Positions 26,968 to 35,891 of a stretch of 64,000 nucleotides of DNA are shown here, piece by piece. The stretch's first letter is position 1. The number at the start of each line of letters is the position of its first letter. A program made the translations under genes and the position numbers. Under the pieces are notes generated by a model that saw only the letters and a program-made list of their open reading frames with translations, was not told the origin of the DNA and made no database searches. The DNA is from CAZYJR01 sp964647905 (GTDB lineage: Bacteria; Desulfobacterota; DSM-4660; Desulfatiglandales; HGW-15), in NCBI GenBank assembly GCA_964647905.1, contig CAZYJR010000020.1, positions 1 through 64,000 on the forward strand, read 5' to 3'.

Positions 26968-28008
26968 ATGAGCACGAAACTGTTTGCCAAGGATGAGTGG
27001 GTCGGGGCCCTCCAGGGCCTGACCGGCTCCTACCGGGTTTTCGCCCCGGTCAAGGAAGGGGATTTTCATAACTTCAGGGTGCTGGAAAACGGCACTCGGC
27101 CGAGCTTTGACTTCCAGAACACCCGACTCTCGCCGAAGCGCTTCTCCCTCCCCCAGTCCGAGAGGATGTTCGAATACTCCCTGGGAGGTGAACAGGATGC
27201 ACACATCCTGAAGGAGGCGGACAAGGAATTACCTCCCCAAGCGGTGGTGGGGGTTCGGCCTTGCGATGCATATGCGTTCCAGTTGGTCAGGAGGAACTTC
27301 GACAACCCGGAGCACCGCGATCCATGGTGGGTGAGGCGATACGAGTCCACTACGTTCGTGGGCCTGGGGTGCAACGAACCTTGCACCACCTGCTTTTGCG
27401 CCTCGGCCGGAACCGGGCCTTTCGGACGCAAGGGCCTCGACGTCCTCCTCTTCGACCTGGGAGATGCTTACCTGGCCAAGGGGCTTACCGACAAGGGCGA
27501 GGAGCTCCTTGGCAAGCTGGACGGGGGGAAGGAGGCGGACCAGGCCTCGGTCAAGAAGGCGGAGTCACTGACCCGCCAAGCCGCTTCCAAGTTCGACTCC
27601 AGGGTCCCTACGGACAAGCTGGGGGAAAAGGTGGTGACCGAGCTCTTTGATGCGCCTTTTTGGGAAGAGGTGGCCTTTGCCTGCATCAACTGCGGCACTT
27701 GCACCTATCTCTGCCCCACATGCTGGTGCTTCGACATCCAGGACGAGGTCCGACCCCTGAGACAGGAAGGGGACCGAATCAGGAACTGGGATTCGTGCAT
27801 GTTTCCCCTGTTCACGCTTCACGGCTCAGGGCATAATCCCAGGGCGGACAAGACGGCTCGGGTAAGGCAGCGGTTCATGCACAAGCTCAAGTATTACGTG
27901 GACAAGTACCGCGACGGGATCCAGTGCGTCGGCTGCGGGAGATGCATCCAGTTCTGCCCGGTAAACATTGACATCCGCGAGGTGGCCCGGCGGATAAACG
28001 ACTTCTGA
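26968..28008 (+). CDS. 4Fe-4S dicluster protein, FlxC / sulfite-reductase AsrA-like
   Basis: 346 residues related to anaerobic sulfite reductase subunit A, HydB-type and FlxC proteins. An N-terminal domain carries VVGVRPCDAYAF and the Cys-rich VGLGCNEPCTTCFCAS, followed by a C-terminal ferredoxin pair, CINCGTCTYLCPTCWC (about 240) and CVGCGRCIQFCP (about 322). Start ATG 26968 with GAAGGA 8 nt upstream; two earlier in-frame codons are possible. Predicted to relay electrons within the Flx-type NADH-oxidising module. Confidence 0.85.
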   Translation: MSTKLFAKDEWVGALQGLTGSYRVFAPVKEGDFHNFRVLENGTRPSFDFQNTRLSPKRFSLPQSERMFEYSLGGEQDAHILKEADKELPPQAVVGVRPCDAYAFQLVRRNFDNPEHRDPWWVRRYESTTFVGLGCNEPCTTCFCASAGTGPFGRKGLDVLLFDLGDAYLAKGLTDKGEELLGKLDGGKEADQASVKKAESLTRQAASKFDSRVPTDKLGEKVVTELFDAPFWEEVAFACINCGTCTYLCPTCWCFDIQDEVRPLRQEGDRIRNWDSCMFPLFTLHGSGHNPRADKTARVRQRFMHKLKYYVDKYRDGIQCVGCGRCIQFCPVNIDIREVARRINDF

Positions 28009-28097
28009 GAATGCCTTGTGCGGTCCGGTGCGCACCCAAACGGTCTCCCGGGCGGGGCGCACCAGGGACGAACATAATTGATACAGGGGGTGTTCCA

Positions 28098-28940
28098 TTG
28101 GAAAATCCGTATCTTCCATATCCGGTTTGGATAGACCGCATCGTAACCGAGACCGAGGACAAGAACCTCAAGACTTTTGATCTGGTCTTCCTGGAGTCCG
28201 GAGACGAGGCCAAGTTCGCTTATACGCCCGGCCAGTTCGCCGAGCTCTCCATCGCAGGGCAGGGGGAGATCCCCATAGGTATAGCCTCCTCGCCTACTGA
28301 GAAGGGCTTCATCAGGTTCACCGTGAACAAGGTGGGCAAGGTGACCTCCCATCTCCACAGCATGAAGGAAGGGGACATCATGGGAGTGCGCGGTCCCCTG
28401 GGAAACTGGTATCCTTGGGAGGAGATGGAAGGCAGGAACGTGGTGATCATAGGCGGCGGGTTCGCCTTCACCACCCTCCGGTCCAGCATTGTGTACATGC
28501 TGAACCCTGACAATCGGGAGAGATTCAAGGATATTACCGTGGTCTACGGGGCCCGGTCGCCCGGGATGCTCCTCTACAAGGAGGAGCTCATGGATTGGGA
28601 GAAGCGCGACGACCTGGAGATGCACATCACGGTTGACGCCACGGACGACCCGGATTGGAAGTACAATGTGGGATTCGTACCTCAGATCACCGAGGAGAAG
28701 ATCACCAGCTCGGATGACGCCATGGCCATCGTGTGCGGACCTCCGATAATGATCCGCTTCACGCAGCCGGTTCTGGAAAAGCTGGGCTTTCCGCCGGAAC
28801 GCATCATACTCTCACTGGAAAACCGCATGAAATGCGGTATAGGCATGTGCGGCAGGTGCAACATAGGCGATCAGTACGTATGCAAGGACGGGCCGGTCTT
28901 TTCCCTGGCCAAGCTGAAGGAGCTTCCCCCGGACTACTGA
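28098..28940 (+). CDS. FAD/NAD(P)-binding oxidoreductase, FlxA / AsrB-like
   Basis: About 280 residues of the ferredoxin-NADP reductase superfamily: FAD-binding YTPGQFAELSIAGQGEIPIG, NAD-binding GVRGPLGNWYP and VVIIGGGFAFTTLRS, and a C-terminal [2Fe-2S] motif MKCGIGMCGRCNIGDQYVC (C-x4-C-x2-C-x8-C type). The open frame begins at 28011, but TTG 28098 has GGGGG about 8 nt upstream and starts where homologues do (ENPYLP). It is the likely NADH entry point for the HdrA-MvhD complex. Last gene of the Hdr/Flx operon, about 90 bp after the dicluster gene. Confidence 0.85.
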   Translation: MENPYLPYPVWIDRIVTETEDKNLKTFDLVFLESGDEAKFAYTPGQFAELSIAGQGEIPIGIASSPTEKGFIRFTVNKVGKVTSHLHSMKEGDIMGVRGPLGNWYPWEEMEGRNVVIIGGGFAFTTLRSSIVYMLNPDNRERFKDITVVYGARSPGMLLYKEELMDWEKRDDLEMHITVDATDDPDWKYNVGFVPQITEEKITSSDDAMAIVCGPPIMIRFTQPVLEKLGFPPERIILSLENRMKCGIGMCGRCNIGDQYVCKDGPVFSLAKLKELPPDY

Positions 28941-28983
28941 TCAGGATGTCCGTTTCAGTCCCACCTCTCTCCGACGAGGCGAG

Positions 28984-29337
28984 ATGGCCAAGAAGACACC
29001 CATAACCTTTGTGGCTCAAGGCACCCGTTTCCAGGGGGACATCCACAGTGATGCACGGATAGTGGTGGAAGGGACCGTGGAGGGAAACGTCCGCTGCATG
29101 GAGATGACCATCGCTCCGTCCGGACGCGTGGTGGGCGATTTGCAGGCAGCCTCCCTGGCTGTGGCCGGGACCTACAAGGGGAACCTGGTGGCCCACCGCA
29201 GGGTCACGATCCACGCAACGGGCTCGGTGGAAGGGGGCTTGTTCACCCGCACCCTGGTGGTGGAGGAGGGCGGACGCATGAACGGCGACATCAAGGTGAT
29301 GACCTCGATGGATGAGTTCCCTGAAGTGATCTCTTGA
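28984..29337 (+). CDS. bactofilin (polymer-forming cytoskeletal protein)
   Basis: A 117-residue beta-helix protein with the DUF583/bactofilin repeat pattern: ITFVAQGTRFQGDIHSDARI, VVEGTVEGNVRCM, GRVVGDLQAASLAVAGTYKG and GSVEGGLFTRTL. Bactofilins form filaments involved in cell shape and polarity. It begins 43 bp after the reductase gene and may be read through from it, although the functions are unrelated. It converges with the CoaE fusion gene. Confidence 0.9.
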   Translation: MAKKTPITFVAQGTRFQGDIHSDARIVVEGTVEGNVRCMEMTIAPSGRVVGDLQAASLAVAGTYKGNLVAHRRVTIHATGSVEGGLFTRTLVVEEGGRMNGDIKVMTSMDEFPEVIS

Positions 29338-29361
29338 TGCCGCCCGGCGCACCAATCCTTC

Positions 29362-30792
29362 CTATATGTCCTCTCCCCGGGAATGGGTCTGCCGGAGCCC
29401 CGAAAGAGTCTCCCAGATCTCTTTCACCTGCCTCCGGGTCTCTTCCATACTCCCGCTGTTGTCTATTACGAAATCGGCGTAGCCCGGCTTCTCTTCTATG
29501 GGGAGCTGGGCGCGGAGCATGTTGGAAGCCTCTTCTTCGCTGATGCCGTCCCTTGCAGCCAGCCTCCGGATCTGCTCCTCGGCGGGAATGTAGACGACCA
29601 GGATCTTGTGGAACATGTACTGGAGGTTTAGCTCCAAGAGCAGCGGCACCGCCACCTGGATCACCGAGCCGGGTCTCCGGGAGGCTATCTCGTTCACCCG
29701 GCGGGCGAACCGCTCGAAGATCCTTGGGTGAGTGAACGACTCCAGCTTCTTTCTCTTTTCCATGTCCCGGAACACTATGGACGAGAGCCTCTTGCGGTCC
29801 AGGCGTCCGTCTTCGGACAGGACCTGCTTCCCGAAGTACTCCACTATCTCCCGGTAGGCGGGTTGTCCCGGCTCCACCACTTCCTTGGCGATTACGTCGA
29901 AGTCGATCATGGGCGCTCCCAGCTCCTCCAGCATGGATGAGACCGTGCTCTTGCCGCTGGCGATCCCCCCGGTCACGCCGACGAGCAGCCGGCCGTCCTC
30001 GCCCCGGATCTCCTTTGCGGTCCGCTCCAAGCGGGTGTAGGCCGTGGGGAGCAGGGCGTATACGTCCGACTCGGCTCCTGCAAAGCTGATGGGGTATCGG
30101 ATCCCGCGGCGGTAGAGGGACTCGAGCCCCCTGACCGCCTTTTCCACCGCCCGGGCGGGGAGGGCCATTACCAGTTCGTCGTCCTGGGCATGGCCGTATC
30201 TCCTCTCTCCGTAGCAGGGAATGGTGAGCTTGGGTCTGTCCTCCAGGTAGCATCTGGCCAATGCGTCCGCGCACGAAGTCTCTCCCACGCAGGAGAACTC
30301 CATGACCTCGTAGTCCTCGAACTGGAGCGCGTTGATCAGCAGTATCACTTGGGCGGGGTTGCCGTAGATGAGCACGATATCCGGCTCAAAGGGATCGTAG
30401 ACCAGCGGGGCCATTACCACGGCCTGGTATTTCCCGAGGGGGAGGTGAGGGATGGAGCTTTCATACTTCTTGCCGTCCTCCCGGCACTTGACCCAGACAA
30501 TGCTCCTGAAGGTGCCGTCCATGTAAATGCCGGGCTTCTCCCTGAGCCCCAGCATGGCGGGGCACGAGGGAAGGGCGAAATCCGCGTCCTCCGCCCCCAC
30601 GGTCCAATCGAAGTTCCGGACCAGGTTTATCATCTGGCAAAGCGTCAGGTTCCTCTCCGGTCGCCTGAGAAACGGGATGGTCTCCAGATCCTCCTTGTTG
30701 TCCAGCATCTTGAAGGCCACGGGAAAGGAACGGAGTCTGAGCAGTCGTTCGAGCTTCTTGACCAACGGTTCCCACTTGGCGGTCTCTCCCAT
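29362..30792 (-). CDS. DUF169 - dephospho-CoA kinase (CoaE) fusion
   Basis: About 476 residues. Residues about 1-250 are a DUF169 domain (LRSFPVAFKMLDNKEDLE, LTLCQMINLVRNFDWTV, FSCVGETSCADALARCY, PCYGERRYGHAQDDELVMAL), a Cys-containing family often near redox or C1 genes in anaerobes. Residues about 270-476 are a complete CoaE kinase: LVGVTGGIASGKSTVSSMLE (Walker A), FDVIAKEVVEPGQPAYREIV, FTHPRIFERF and VAVPLLLE. CoaE catalyses the last step of coenzyme A synthesis. The fusion is unusual in my knowledge. Start set at MGETAKW; the open frame begins 22 codons earlier. Confidence 0.88.
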   Translation of the reverse strand: MGETAKWEPLVKKLERLLRLRSFPVAFKMLDNKEDLETIPFLRRPERNLTLCQMINLVRNFDWTVGAEDADFALPSCPAMLGLREKPGIYMDGTFRSIVWVKCREDGKKYESSIPHLPLGKYQAVVMAPLVYDPFEPDIVLIYGNPAQVILLINALQFEDYEVMEFSCVGETSCADALARCYLEDRPKLTIPCYGERRYGHAQDDELVMALPARAVEKAVRGLESLYRRGIRYPISFAGAESDVYALLPTAYTRLERTAKEIRGEDGRLLVGVTGGIASGKSTVSSMLEELGAPMIDFDVIAKEVVEPGQPAYREIVEYFGKQVLSEDGRLDRKRLSSIVFRDMEKRKKLESFTHPRIFERFARRVNEIASRRPGSVIQVAVPLLLELNLQYMFHKILVVYIPAEEQIRRLAARDGISEEEASNMLRAQLPIEEKPGYADFVIDNSGSMEETRRQVKEIWETLSGLRQTHSRGEDI

Positions 30793-30882
30793 CGCGTTCG
30801 GCTCCTTCTGTTTCCGATGAGGGCTTCGAATCGCGCAGCAGTCATCGGGTGCGGTCATGTAAGCTTCAAGGGCGGTCTGGGC

Positions 30883-31986
30883 TCACCGCTCTTGATTTCC
30901 CCTGAACTCCACGGGTAGGCACCGCCCGGTCTTGATCGCCCGGATCAGGTCATGTTCGTCTCTTAACGAAGCCGGCAGGCGGGTGGCGTAGGTTCCCACC
31001 TCGGCCGCCTCATGGGCGTCGCTGCCTCCGGTCAGAGGCAGGCCCAGGCCCGAGGCCACGCGCCGGGCGAAGCGGTTCTCCTCCACGTTCACCTTCCCGT
31101 TGAGGACCTCCACTGCGTCCACCTTGGAGAATACCGGGCGGTCCATGGCCTTTCCGGCTGTAAGGCCCAGCTTGTCCACACCGAAGGTCAAAAACCCCCG
31201 GAAGGGATGCGCCGCTATCATTACCCCTCCTGACGCCTCCACGCCGCGCCGCAGATCCTCCAGGCGGATTATGCCTTTGACGTCTTCGTCAAAGCCGAAG
31301 ACTAGGATATCGCCCTGGTCCGTGGTGATCTCGTTGCCCCGGAGGATCAAGAGGTCGTGTCTTCGTCTCAGGGCCTCCACCTGCTCGAGCGGCCATACAT
31401 GGTTGTGGTCGGTAAGGCAGACTCCGTCCAGGCCTATACGAGCCGCCTCCTCCAGGACCTCATCCACCCCGGCCGAGCTGCACGGCGAGGCCGGATAGGT
31501 GTGGACGTGGAGATCGATGACCACGCCCGGCTGCCCGTCCTCATCCACGGCAAGCGTGCCCTTTGGTTCCGCGTCCTCTTCGCGGGGCTCATCCTCTCCG
31601 GGCCCCGGGCCTTCCCCCCGGGCCCGCATGCCTTGGTCTTCGACCAAACCCAGGGCTTCCCGTATCGAATGGCAGCACTCGATCAGGATGTTGGCGAAGT
31701 GACGGCAGGCCCTGCGTCCCACACGTTTCTGGAGCTTCCGGGAGATCTCCTCTTCGTGCACCCTCAGCCCCAGGGCGCCTTCCAGCCGGTCCGCTGCCCT
31801 CGGGCATTCGGGGGTCGTCCAGCGTTTCCACCACCCCTCCACGCTCCTTATTTCCCCGGAGGAGCGGTCTATTACCATTCGCACCTCCAGGCCGTATATG
31901 TCGTCGTCCAGTATTCCGTGGGCCGCCACCGCCGAAGGCCCTTCGAACCATACGGCGACCCGCTTGCTCCTCAAGAAACCCAGCAT
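30883..31986 (-). CDS. DUF2889 - PHP-domain metal-dependent hydrolase fusion
   Basis: About 367 residues. The first ~110 residues (VRMVIDRSSGEIRSVEGWWK, CRHFANILIECCHSIREA) match the DUF2889 fold seen in the next gene upstream. After an acidic linker (GPGPGEDEPREEDAEPKG) comes a PHP domain: VIDLHVHTYPASPCSSAG, LDGVCLTDHNHVWPL, ILRGNEITTDQGDILVFG, VMIAAHPFRG and LTGGSDAHEA, with the histidines and aspartates that bind catalytic metals. PHP proteins hydrolyse phosphoesters. Start ATG 31986 follows GGAGGATCGG; an earlier ATG (32019) overlaps the previous gene. Confidence 0.85.
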   Translation of the reverse strand: MLGFLRSKRVAVWFEGPSAVAAHGILDDDIYGLEVRMVIDRSSGEIRSVEGWWKRWTTPECPRAADRLEGALGLRVHEEEISRKLQKRVGRRACRHFANILIECCHSIREALGLVEDQGMRARGEGPGPGEDEPREEDAEPKGTLAVDEDGQPGVVIDLHVHTYPASPCSSAGVDEVLEEAARIGLDGVCLTDHNHVWPLEQVEALRRRHDLLILRGNEITTDQGDILVFGFDEDVKGIIRLEDLRRGVEASGGVMIAAHPFRGFLTFGVDKLGLTAGKAMDRPVFSKVDAVEVLNGKVNVEENRFARRVASGLGLPLTGGSDAHEAAEVGTYATRLPASLRDEHDLIRAIKTGRCLPVEFRGNQER

Positions 31987-32008
31987 CCGATCCTCCGCTC
32001 CGCTGTCT

Positions 32009-32527
32009 TCAGTCGGCATGGTTCTCGCCGGGGGGCTCTATGCCTTCCACAATGGAGCTCCCGGGCGCGAATGCGGCACAGCGGTTGTAAAGCCTTATAT
32101 TTTTCCTGACCAGCCTTGCGAAGTGGGAGCGGGCCTCCTCCAGGTCTTCAGGCACCAGGGCAAGGTCGTCCTTGGTGAAATAAAGGATTACCCCGTGGCA
32201 GCATTCCTCCACCATGAACACCAGTTGCCGGAAGGGCACCGAATCTCCGACCAAGCCCTGGATAATCTTGGACATCCCGGGGCCGATGCGAACACCCACG
32301 GCCTTGCCAAGGCCCCCGCAGTCCCGGGCTGCGGCCAGGTCCGGGCTGCGAATGACCCGGCTCTCCACCCCGGTTATCTCCAGATCGGGCAATGCCACTG
32401 TTATGGTCACCTCGGCCTCGGTCAGGGTGTCCTGCAGCCTGCAGGAGGCCCTGAGAGTCTCCCGGTCCAGCCTCTCCACCGATGTTGTGCGGTTCCTGGA
32501 AAAAGAGAGCAATTGCGGGATGGACAA
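32009..32527 (-). CDS. DUF2889 domain protein
   Basis: 172 residues: LDRETLRASCRLQDTLTEAEV, LPDLEITGVESRVIRSPD, VGVRIGPGMSKIIQGLVGDS, CHGVILYFTKDDLALVPEDL. DUF2889 has no assigned activity; members often neighbour acyl-CoA ligase or aromatic-degradation genes, as here. It sits between the acyl-CoA synthetase and the DUF2889-PHP fusion, so two copies of the domain lie side by side, probably by duplication and fusion. Confidence 0.8.
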   Translation of the reverse strand: MSIPQLLSFSRNRTTSVERLDRETLRASCRLQDTLTEAEVTITVALPDLEITGVESRVIRSPDLAAARDCGGLGKAVGVRIGPGMSKIIQGLVGDSVPFRQLVFMVEECCHGVILYFTKDDLALVPEDLEEARSHFARLVRKNIRLYNRCAAFAPGSSIVEGIEPPGENHAD

Positions 32528-32610
32528 GGTCTCAGCCTCCTTTCATGCGGCAGGGCCCCAGCAGCTCCGGCCTCTTCCGGGTCGGGGGCCTTGGAGTGGT
32601 TTTCAGGGGA

Positions 32611-34341
32611 TCAGTCCTTCAGATTCAGGGTCTGACCCACCGGAAGCCCGAGCTCCCGGGCCCTTAGTACGCGCCGCAGGGTCTTGCCACTGCGGGTCTT
32701 GGGAATGCTGTCCAGGAAGTCGATCTCCTGGACTACTATCTCGGGCGAGAGATTGGCCCGCAGGAATGCGCGGATCTCCTGCTTCAACCGTGTGGAAGGC
32801 GAGAACCCCGGGTTGAGTGTTATGAAGGCCTTTATGGTGGATCTCCCGGAGCCCGGATCCCCTCCTTTGGAGATCACCGCGGTCTCGGCCACAGCCGGGT
32901 GCAGGTATAGGACGTGCTCGATCTCGTAGGGTCCTATCATCTTGACCCCGCCCACCTTGATGAGGTCGTCGTTCCTGCCTTGGTGGTAGTAGTAGCCTTC
33001 ATCGTCCTCCAGGGCCATATCGCCGGTAAGGAACCAGCCTTCCAGGCGGAAGTATTCGGCATATCTCTCTTCTTCCCCCCAGAGCCCGCTCATCAGGCCC
33101 GGCCAACCCACCCGGAGGGCCAGCTCGCCCATGGCCATGGGGGGCAGGCGCTCCCCCTCCTCGTCCACAACGGCCGCTTCAACGCCCGGCACCGGCTTTC
33201 CCATGGAGCCGGGCTTTATGTCCATGGTGGGGAAGTTGGCCAAGCAGATTATCCCAGTCTCGGTCATCCACCAGGTGTCGTGCGGAGAATGACCGAGGTT
33301 CTTGCGGGTCCAATAGAAGAGGTCCGGGACCAACGGCTCTCCCACAGTGGCTATGTGACGGAGACCGGAGAAGTCGTATCGGCCCGGGAGGTCTTCTCCG
33401 GCCTCCATCAACCGCCTGATGGTGGTGGGGGTGGTGTACCATACCTCCACCCGGTGCCGCTCCAGGGTCCTGTAGAGGTTGGAGGCGGTCAGAGGGTCGC
33501 CCTGGATCAGGGTGGTGGAGCCGCAGAGCCACGGCGCAAATGCCCCGTAAACCGTGCCCGTGACCCAGGCGGGGTCCGCCTCTGTCCAGACCACCGTCCC
33601 CGGCGCCAAGTCCAGGACGAACGTGCCGGTGGCGTGCATGCCTATCATGTCGTGGTGGGTATGTACGATCCCCTTGGGCATGCCGGTGGACCCGGAGGTG
33701 TAGTTCAGATACAGCGGCGCCCTCCGGGGGAAGAGTCGGTTCTCAAAGACAGGCGGCAGGCTCTCCGCTTCCCCTCGGGTGAGGACCTCCGAAGGGAAGA
33801 CTCCGGGTAGCGGGTCCCTGGTAAGGAAGACCTTTCTCACGTACTCCATGCCCTCGGCCGGCAGGCGCTCGGCGAGATCAGGATGGGTGATGATGCCCGA
33901 GGGCCGGGCGCTCTTGATGCGCACCACCATCTCGTCATAGGTGATGGTGGAAAAGAGATTGCAGAAGATCACCCCGATCCGGGCGCAGGCCAGCATGGCG
34001 AAGTAGGTCTCAGGGGAAGGCGGATGAAATATGAACAGACGCTCCCCGGCTCGGAAGCCGTGCCCTGCCAGGAGATTTGCCCAACGGCAGGAGACCTCCA
34101 TGAGCTCCTTGAAGCCGTAAGCCTCGACTCGTCCCCCTCCCTCGAAGATCAGCGCCGGCCTCTCTCGGTCATCGGGGCTCTCGGCCCACCGGTCCACGGC
34201 TTTTTCCACGATGTTGATCCGCTCGGGCGCCGAGGGGAACAGCGTCTTCTCGGCCCGGTCCCAGGAGAATCCCTTTCTCATCTCCTCGTAAGGCCCTATC
34301 CGTGCCCCCGGATTTTCAGCCTTGACTCTCGCCCTTATCAT
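32611..34341 (-). CDS. AMP-forming acyl-CoA synthetase
   Basis: A 576-residue ANL-superfamily ligase: YTSGSTGMPKGIVHTHHDM (ATP-binding P-loop, about residue 214), adenylate motif WWMTETGI, SGLWGEEERYAEYFRLEGWF, hinge GRNDDLIKVGGVKMIGPYEIE and the catalytic lysine in PKTRSGKTLRR (Lys553). Related to acetyl-, propionyl- or benzoate-type ligases of anaerobes; the substrate is not determined. The catalytic Lys motif is the site that GNAT enzymes acylate in AcsA-type enzymes, and a GNAT and a deacetylase gene lie directly upstream. Confidence 0.88.
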   Translation of the reverse strand: MIRARVKAENPGARIGPYEEMRKGFSWDRAEKTLFPSAPERINIVEKAVDRWAESPDDRERPALIFEGGGRVEAYGFKELMEVSCRWANLLAGHGFRAGERLFIFHPPSPETYFAMLACARIGVIFCNLFSTITYDEMVVRIKSARPSGIITHPDLAERLPAEGMEYVRKVFLTRDPLPGVFPSEVLTRGEAESLPPVFENRLFPRRAPLYLNYTSGSTGMPKGIVHTHHDMIGMHATGTFVLDLAPGTVVWTEADPAWVTGTVYGAFAPWLCGSTTLIQGDPLTASNLYRTLERHRVEVWYTTPTTIRRLMEAGEDLPGRYDFSGLRHIATVGEPLVPDLFYWTRKNLGHSPHDTWWMTETGIICLANFPTMDIKPGSMGKPVPGVEAAVVDEEGERLPPMAMGELALRVGWPGLMSGLWGEEERYAEYFRLEGWFLTGDMALEDDEGYYYHQGRNDDLIKVGGVKMIGPYEIEHVLYLHPAVAETAVISKGGDPGSGRSTIKAFITLNPGFSPSTRLKQEIRAFLRANLSPEIVVQEIDFLDSIPKTRSGKTLRRVLRARELGLPVGQTLNLKD

Positions 34342-34356
34342 TAGACCGATCCCTGC

Positions 34357-35406
34357 TTAGTCCGTCCAAACCCGATACCGGCGGTGGACATCCATCGCCC
34401 TGCCGGCCAACTCCAAGGCCCGCCCGCCCGCCTCGCCCTCGACTCGCTCGGACCCTTCGTCGCGGAGGAGCACTCCCAGCACCTCTCCCACGCAGCGGGC
34501 GAGAGAGGGAGGATCATACCCCCCTTCGAGGGCCAGAAGCAAGGGAGGAGGCCGCTTCTCTTTTCCGAGGCGGCTGAGCAATAGGCGGGTCAAGCCCCCG
34601 AAGGCTCGCTCGGTCAGCCGGTTGCGGCCGACAGGGTCGTCATGATGTGCGTCGAACCCGGCGGCAGCCAGGATCAGCTCCGGTTGGTATCTCTCCATCA
34701 CCGCCCCCAGGACATGGTGGTATAGAAGGACGAACTCGGCGTCGGTGAGGTCCCTGGGGATGGGCATGTTCACTGTGAAGCCCTCGCCCTCTCCCCTCCC
34801 CGCTTCGTCCCAGTCCCCGGTATGGGGGTAGAGCAGTGTGTCATGGGTGGACAAGTAAAAGACCTCCCGCTCGCCGTAAAAGAGGTCGTTCAGGCCGTGG
34901 CCGTGGTGCACGTCCCAGTCCACCACGAGGATCCGCTTGAAGCCGTATCTCTTTCCGGCGAATCTTGCTGTGACGGCCAGGTTGTTGAAGATGCAAAAAC
35001 CCGAGACCCGGTTGGGCAAGGCGTGGTGGCCCGGGGGGCGCACCAGGGCGAAACAGACGTCGCACTCCCCGGCCAGCATTGATTCCAGCCCCCTGATGCA
35101 TCCCCCCACGGCCAGCCATGCGGCCAGGTATGTCTTGGAACTTGCAGGGGTGTCCGGGGCCAGGCTGGTGAATTCCTGCTCTGCGGTCTTCAAGACCTTC
35201 TTGATGTGAGCCGGAGTGTGGACAAGCTCCAGTTGCTCCATGGTGGCCATCTCGGCCTCCATGTCGATCAGCCCCTCGAGCGGCGGGTCTCCCGAATCTA
35301 GCATCCTGTGCACGGCCCGGAGGCGGCTGGGGTGCTCGGGATGGAGGTGCCCTGTCTTGTGCTCCAGGAACCGCCGGTCGCGGATTATTCCCACCCTGGA
35401 TTTCAT
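34357..35406 (-). CDS. histone-deacetylase family (AcuC-like) protein
   Basis: A 349-residue class I/II arginase-fold deacetylase. The active site is intact: RPPGHHALPNRVSGFCIFNN (tandem histidines), VDWDVHHGHGLNDLFY (Zn-binding Asp/His), AAGFDAHHDDPVG and LEGGYD. In Bacillus, AcuC removes acetyl groups from acetyl-CoA synthetase. Here the gene overlaps the GNAT gene by 4 bp and ends 16 bp before the acyl-CoA synthetase gene, so the substrate is very likely that enzyme. Confidence 0.9.
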   Translation of the reverse strand: MKSRVGIIRDRRFLEHKTGHLHPEHPSRLRAVHRMLDSGDPPLEGLIDMEAEMATMEQLELVHTPAHIKKVLKTAEQEFTSLAPDTPASSKTYLAAWLAVGGCIRGLESMLAGECDVCFALVRPPGHHALPNRVSGFCIFNNLAVTARFAGKRYGFKRILVVDWDVHHGHGLNDLFYGEREVFYLSTHDTLLYPHTGDWDEAGRGEGEGFTVNMPIPRDLTDAEFVLLYHHVLGAVMERYQPELILAAAGFDAHHDDPVGRNRLTERAFGGLTRLLLSRLGKEKRPPPLLLALEGGYDPPSLARCVGEVLGVLLRDEGSERVEGEAGGRALELAGRAMDVHRRYRVWTD

Positions 35407-35891
35407 GACTCCGCCTGCATGATGAGTTCCATGGTGCGCTCGCTCTCGAAACGCCCGGCGTCGGTGAACCGGAAGCCCGATTTGAGGTAAAGGGCGATTG
35501 CCGGGAAGTTATAGGTGCCGACCGACAGCCACAGCCGCCTGAGTCCGCGTCCCCGGGCTTCCTTCAGTGCTTGCCCGGTCAGCCGCGTCCCCACGCCTCG
35601 GTTTCGGTTGTCCTGATCCACGAAGATCAGGTATTCGCCCCGGGCCTCGGCCGGGTCCGGGATTATGACCACGTGCCCTACGACCCTATCCCCCCGAAGC
35701 GCCACCGTGTTCAGCCCGGCCTCCACCAGACGGCGTGCCCATTCCCTGCAGGCGGCCGGATCCTCCGGGGGGACGCCCTGGAACTTTCCCTTGGGGGAGA
35801 AACAGTCGTACATGGCGCAGAGTGCGCCCATATCCCCCTCCCGGTAGGGCCTTACCTCGAAGGCGAGGCCCGTTTTATCCCAGTGGATCAT
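35403..35891 (-). CDS. GNAT-family N-acetyltransferase (AcuA/Pat-like role)
   Basis: About 162 residues: FEVRPYREGDMGALCAMYDC at the start, YLIFVDQDNRNRGVGTRLTG (acetyl-CoA pyrophosphate loop RNRGVGTRL) and FPAIALYLKSGFRFTDAGRF. I place the start at ATG 35891 because GGGGAGG lies 5 nt upstream; the frame opens at GTG 35960. Context (deacetylase, then AMP-forming ligase) suggests it acylates the ligase's catalytic lysine and switches it off. Confidence 0.85.
   Translation of the reverse strand: MIHWDKTGLAFEVRPYREGDMGALCAMYDCFSPKGKFQGVPPEDPAACREWARRLVEAGLNTVALRGDRVVGHVVIIPDPAEARGEYLIFVDQDNRNRGVGTRLTGQALKEARGRGLRRLWLSVGTYNFPAIALYLKSGFRFTDAGRFESERTMELIMQAES

Noticed and set aside
31357..32109. 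long plus-strand ORF over the DUF2889-PHP gene
   Set aside because: Antisense shadow; composition is that of a reverse-complemented gene and no motif is visible.
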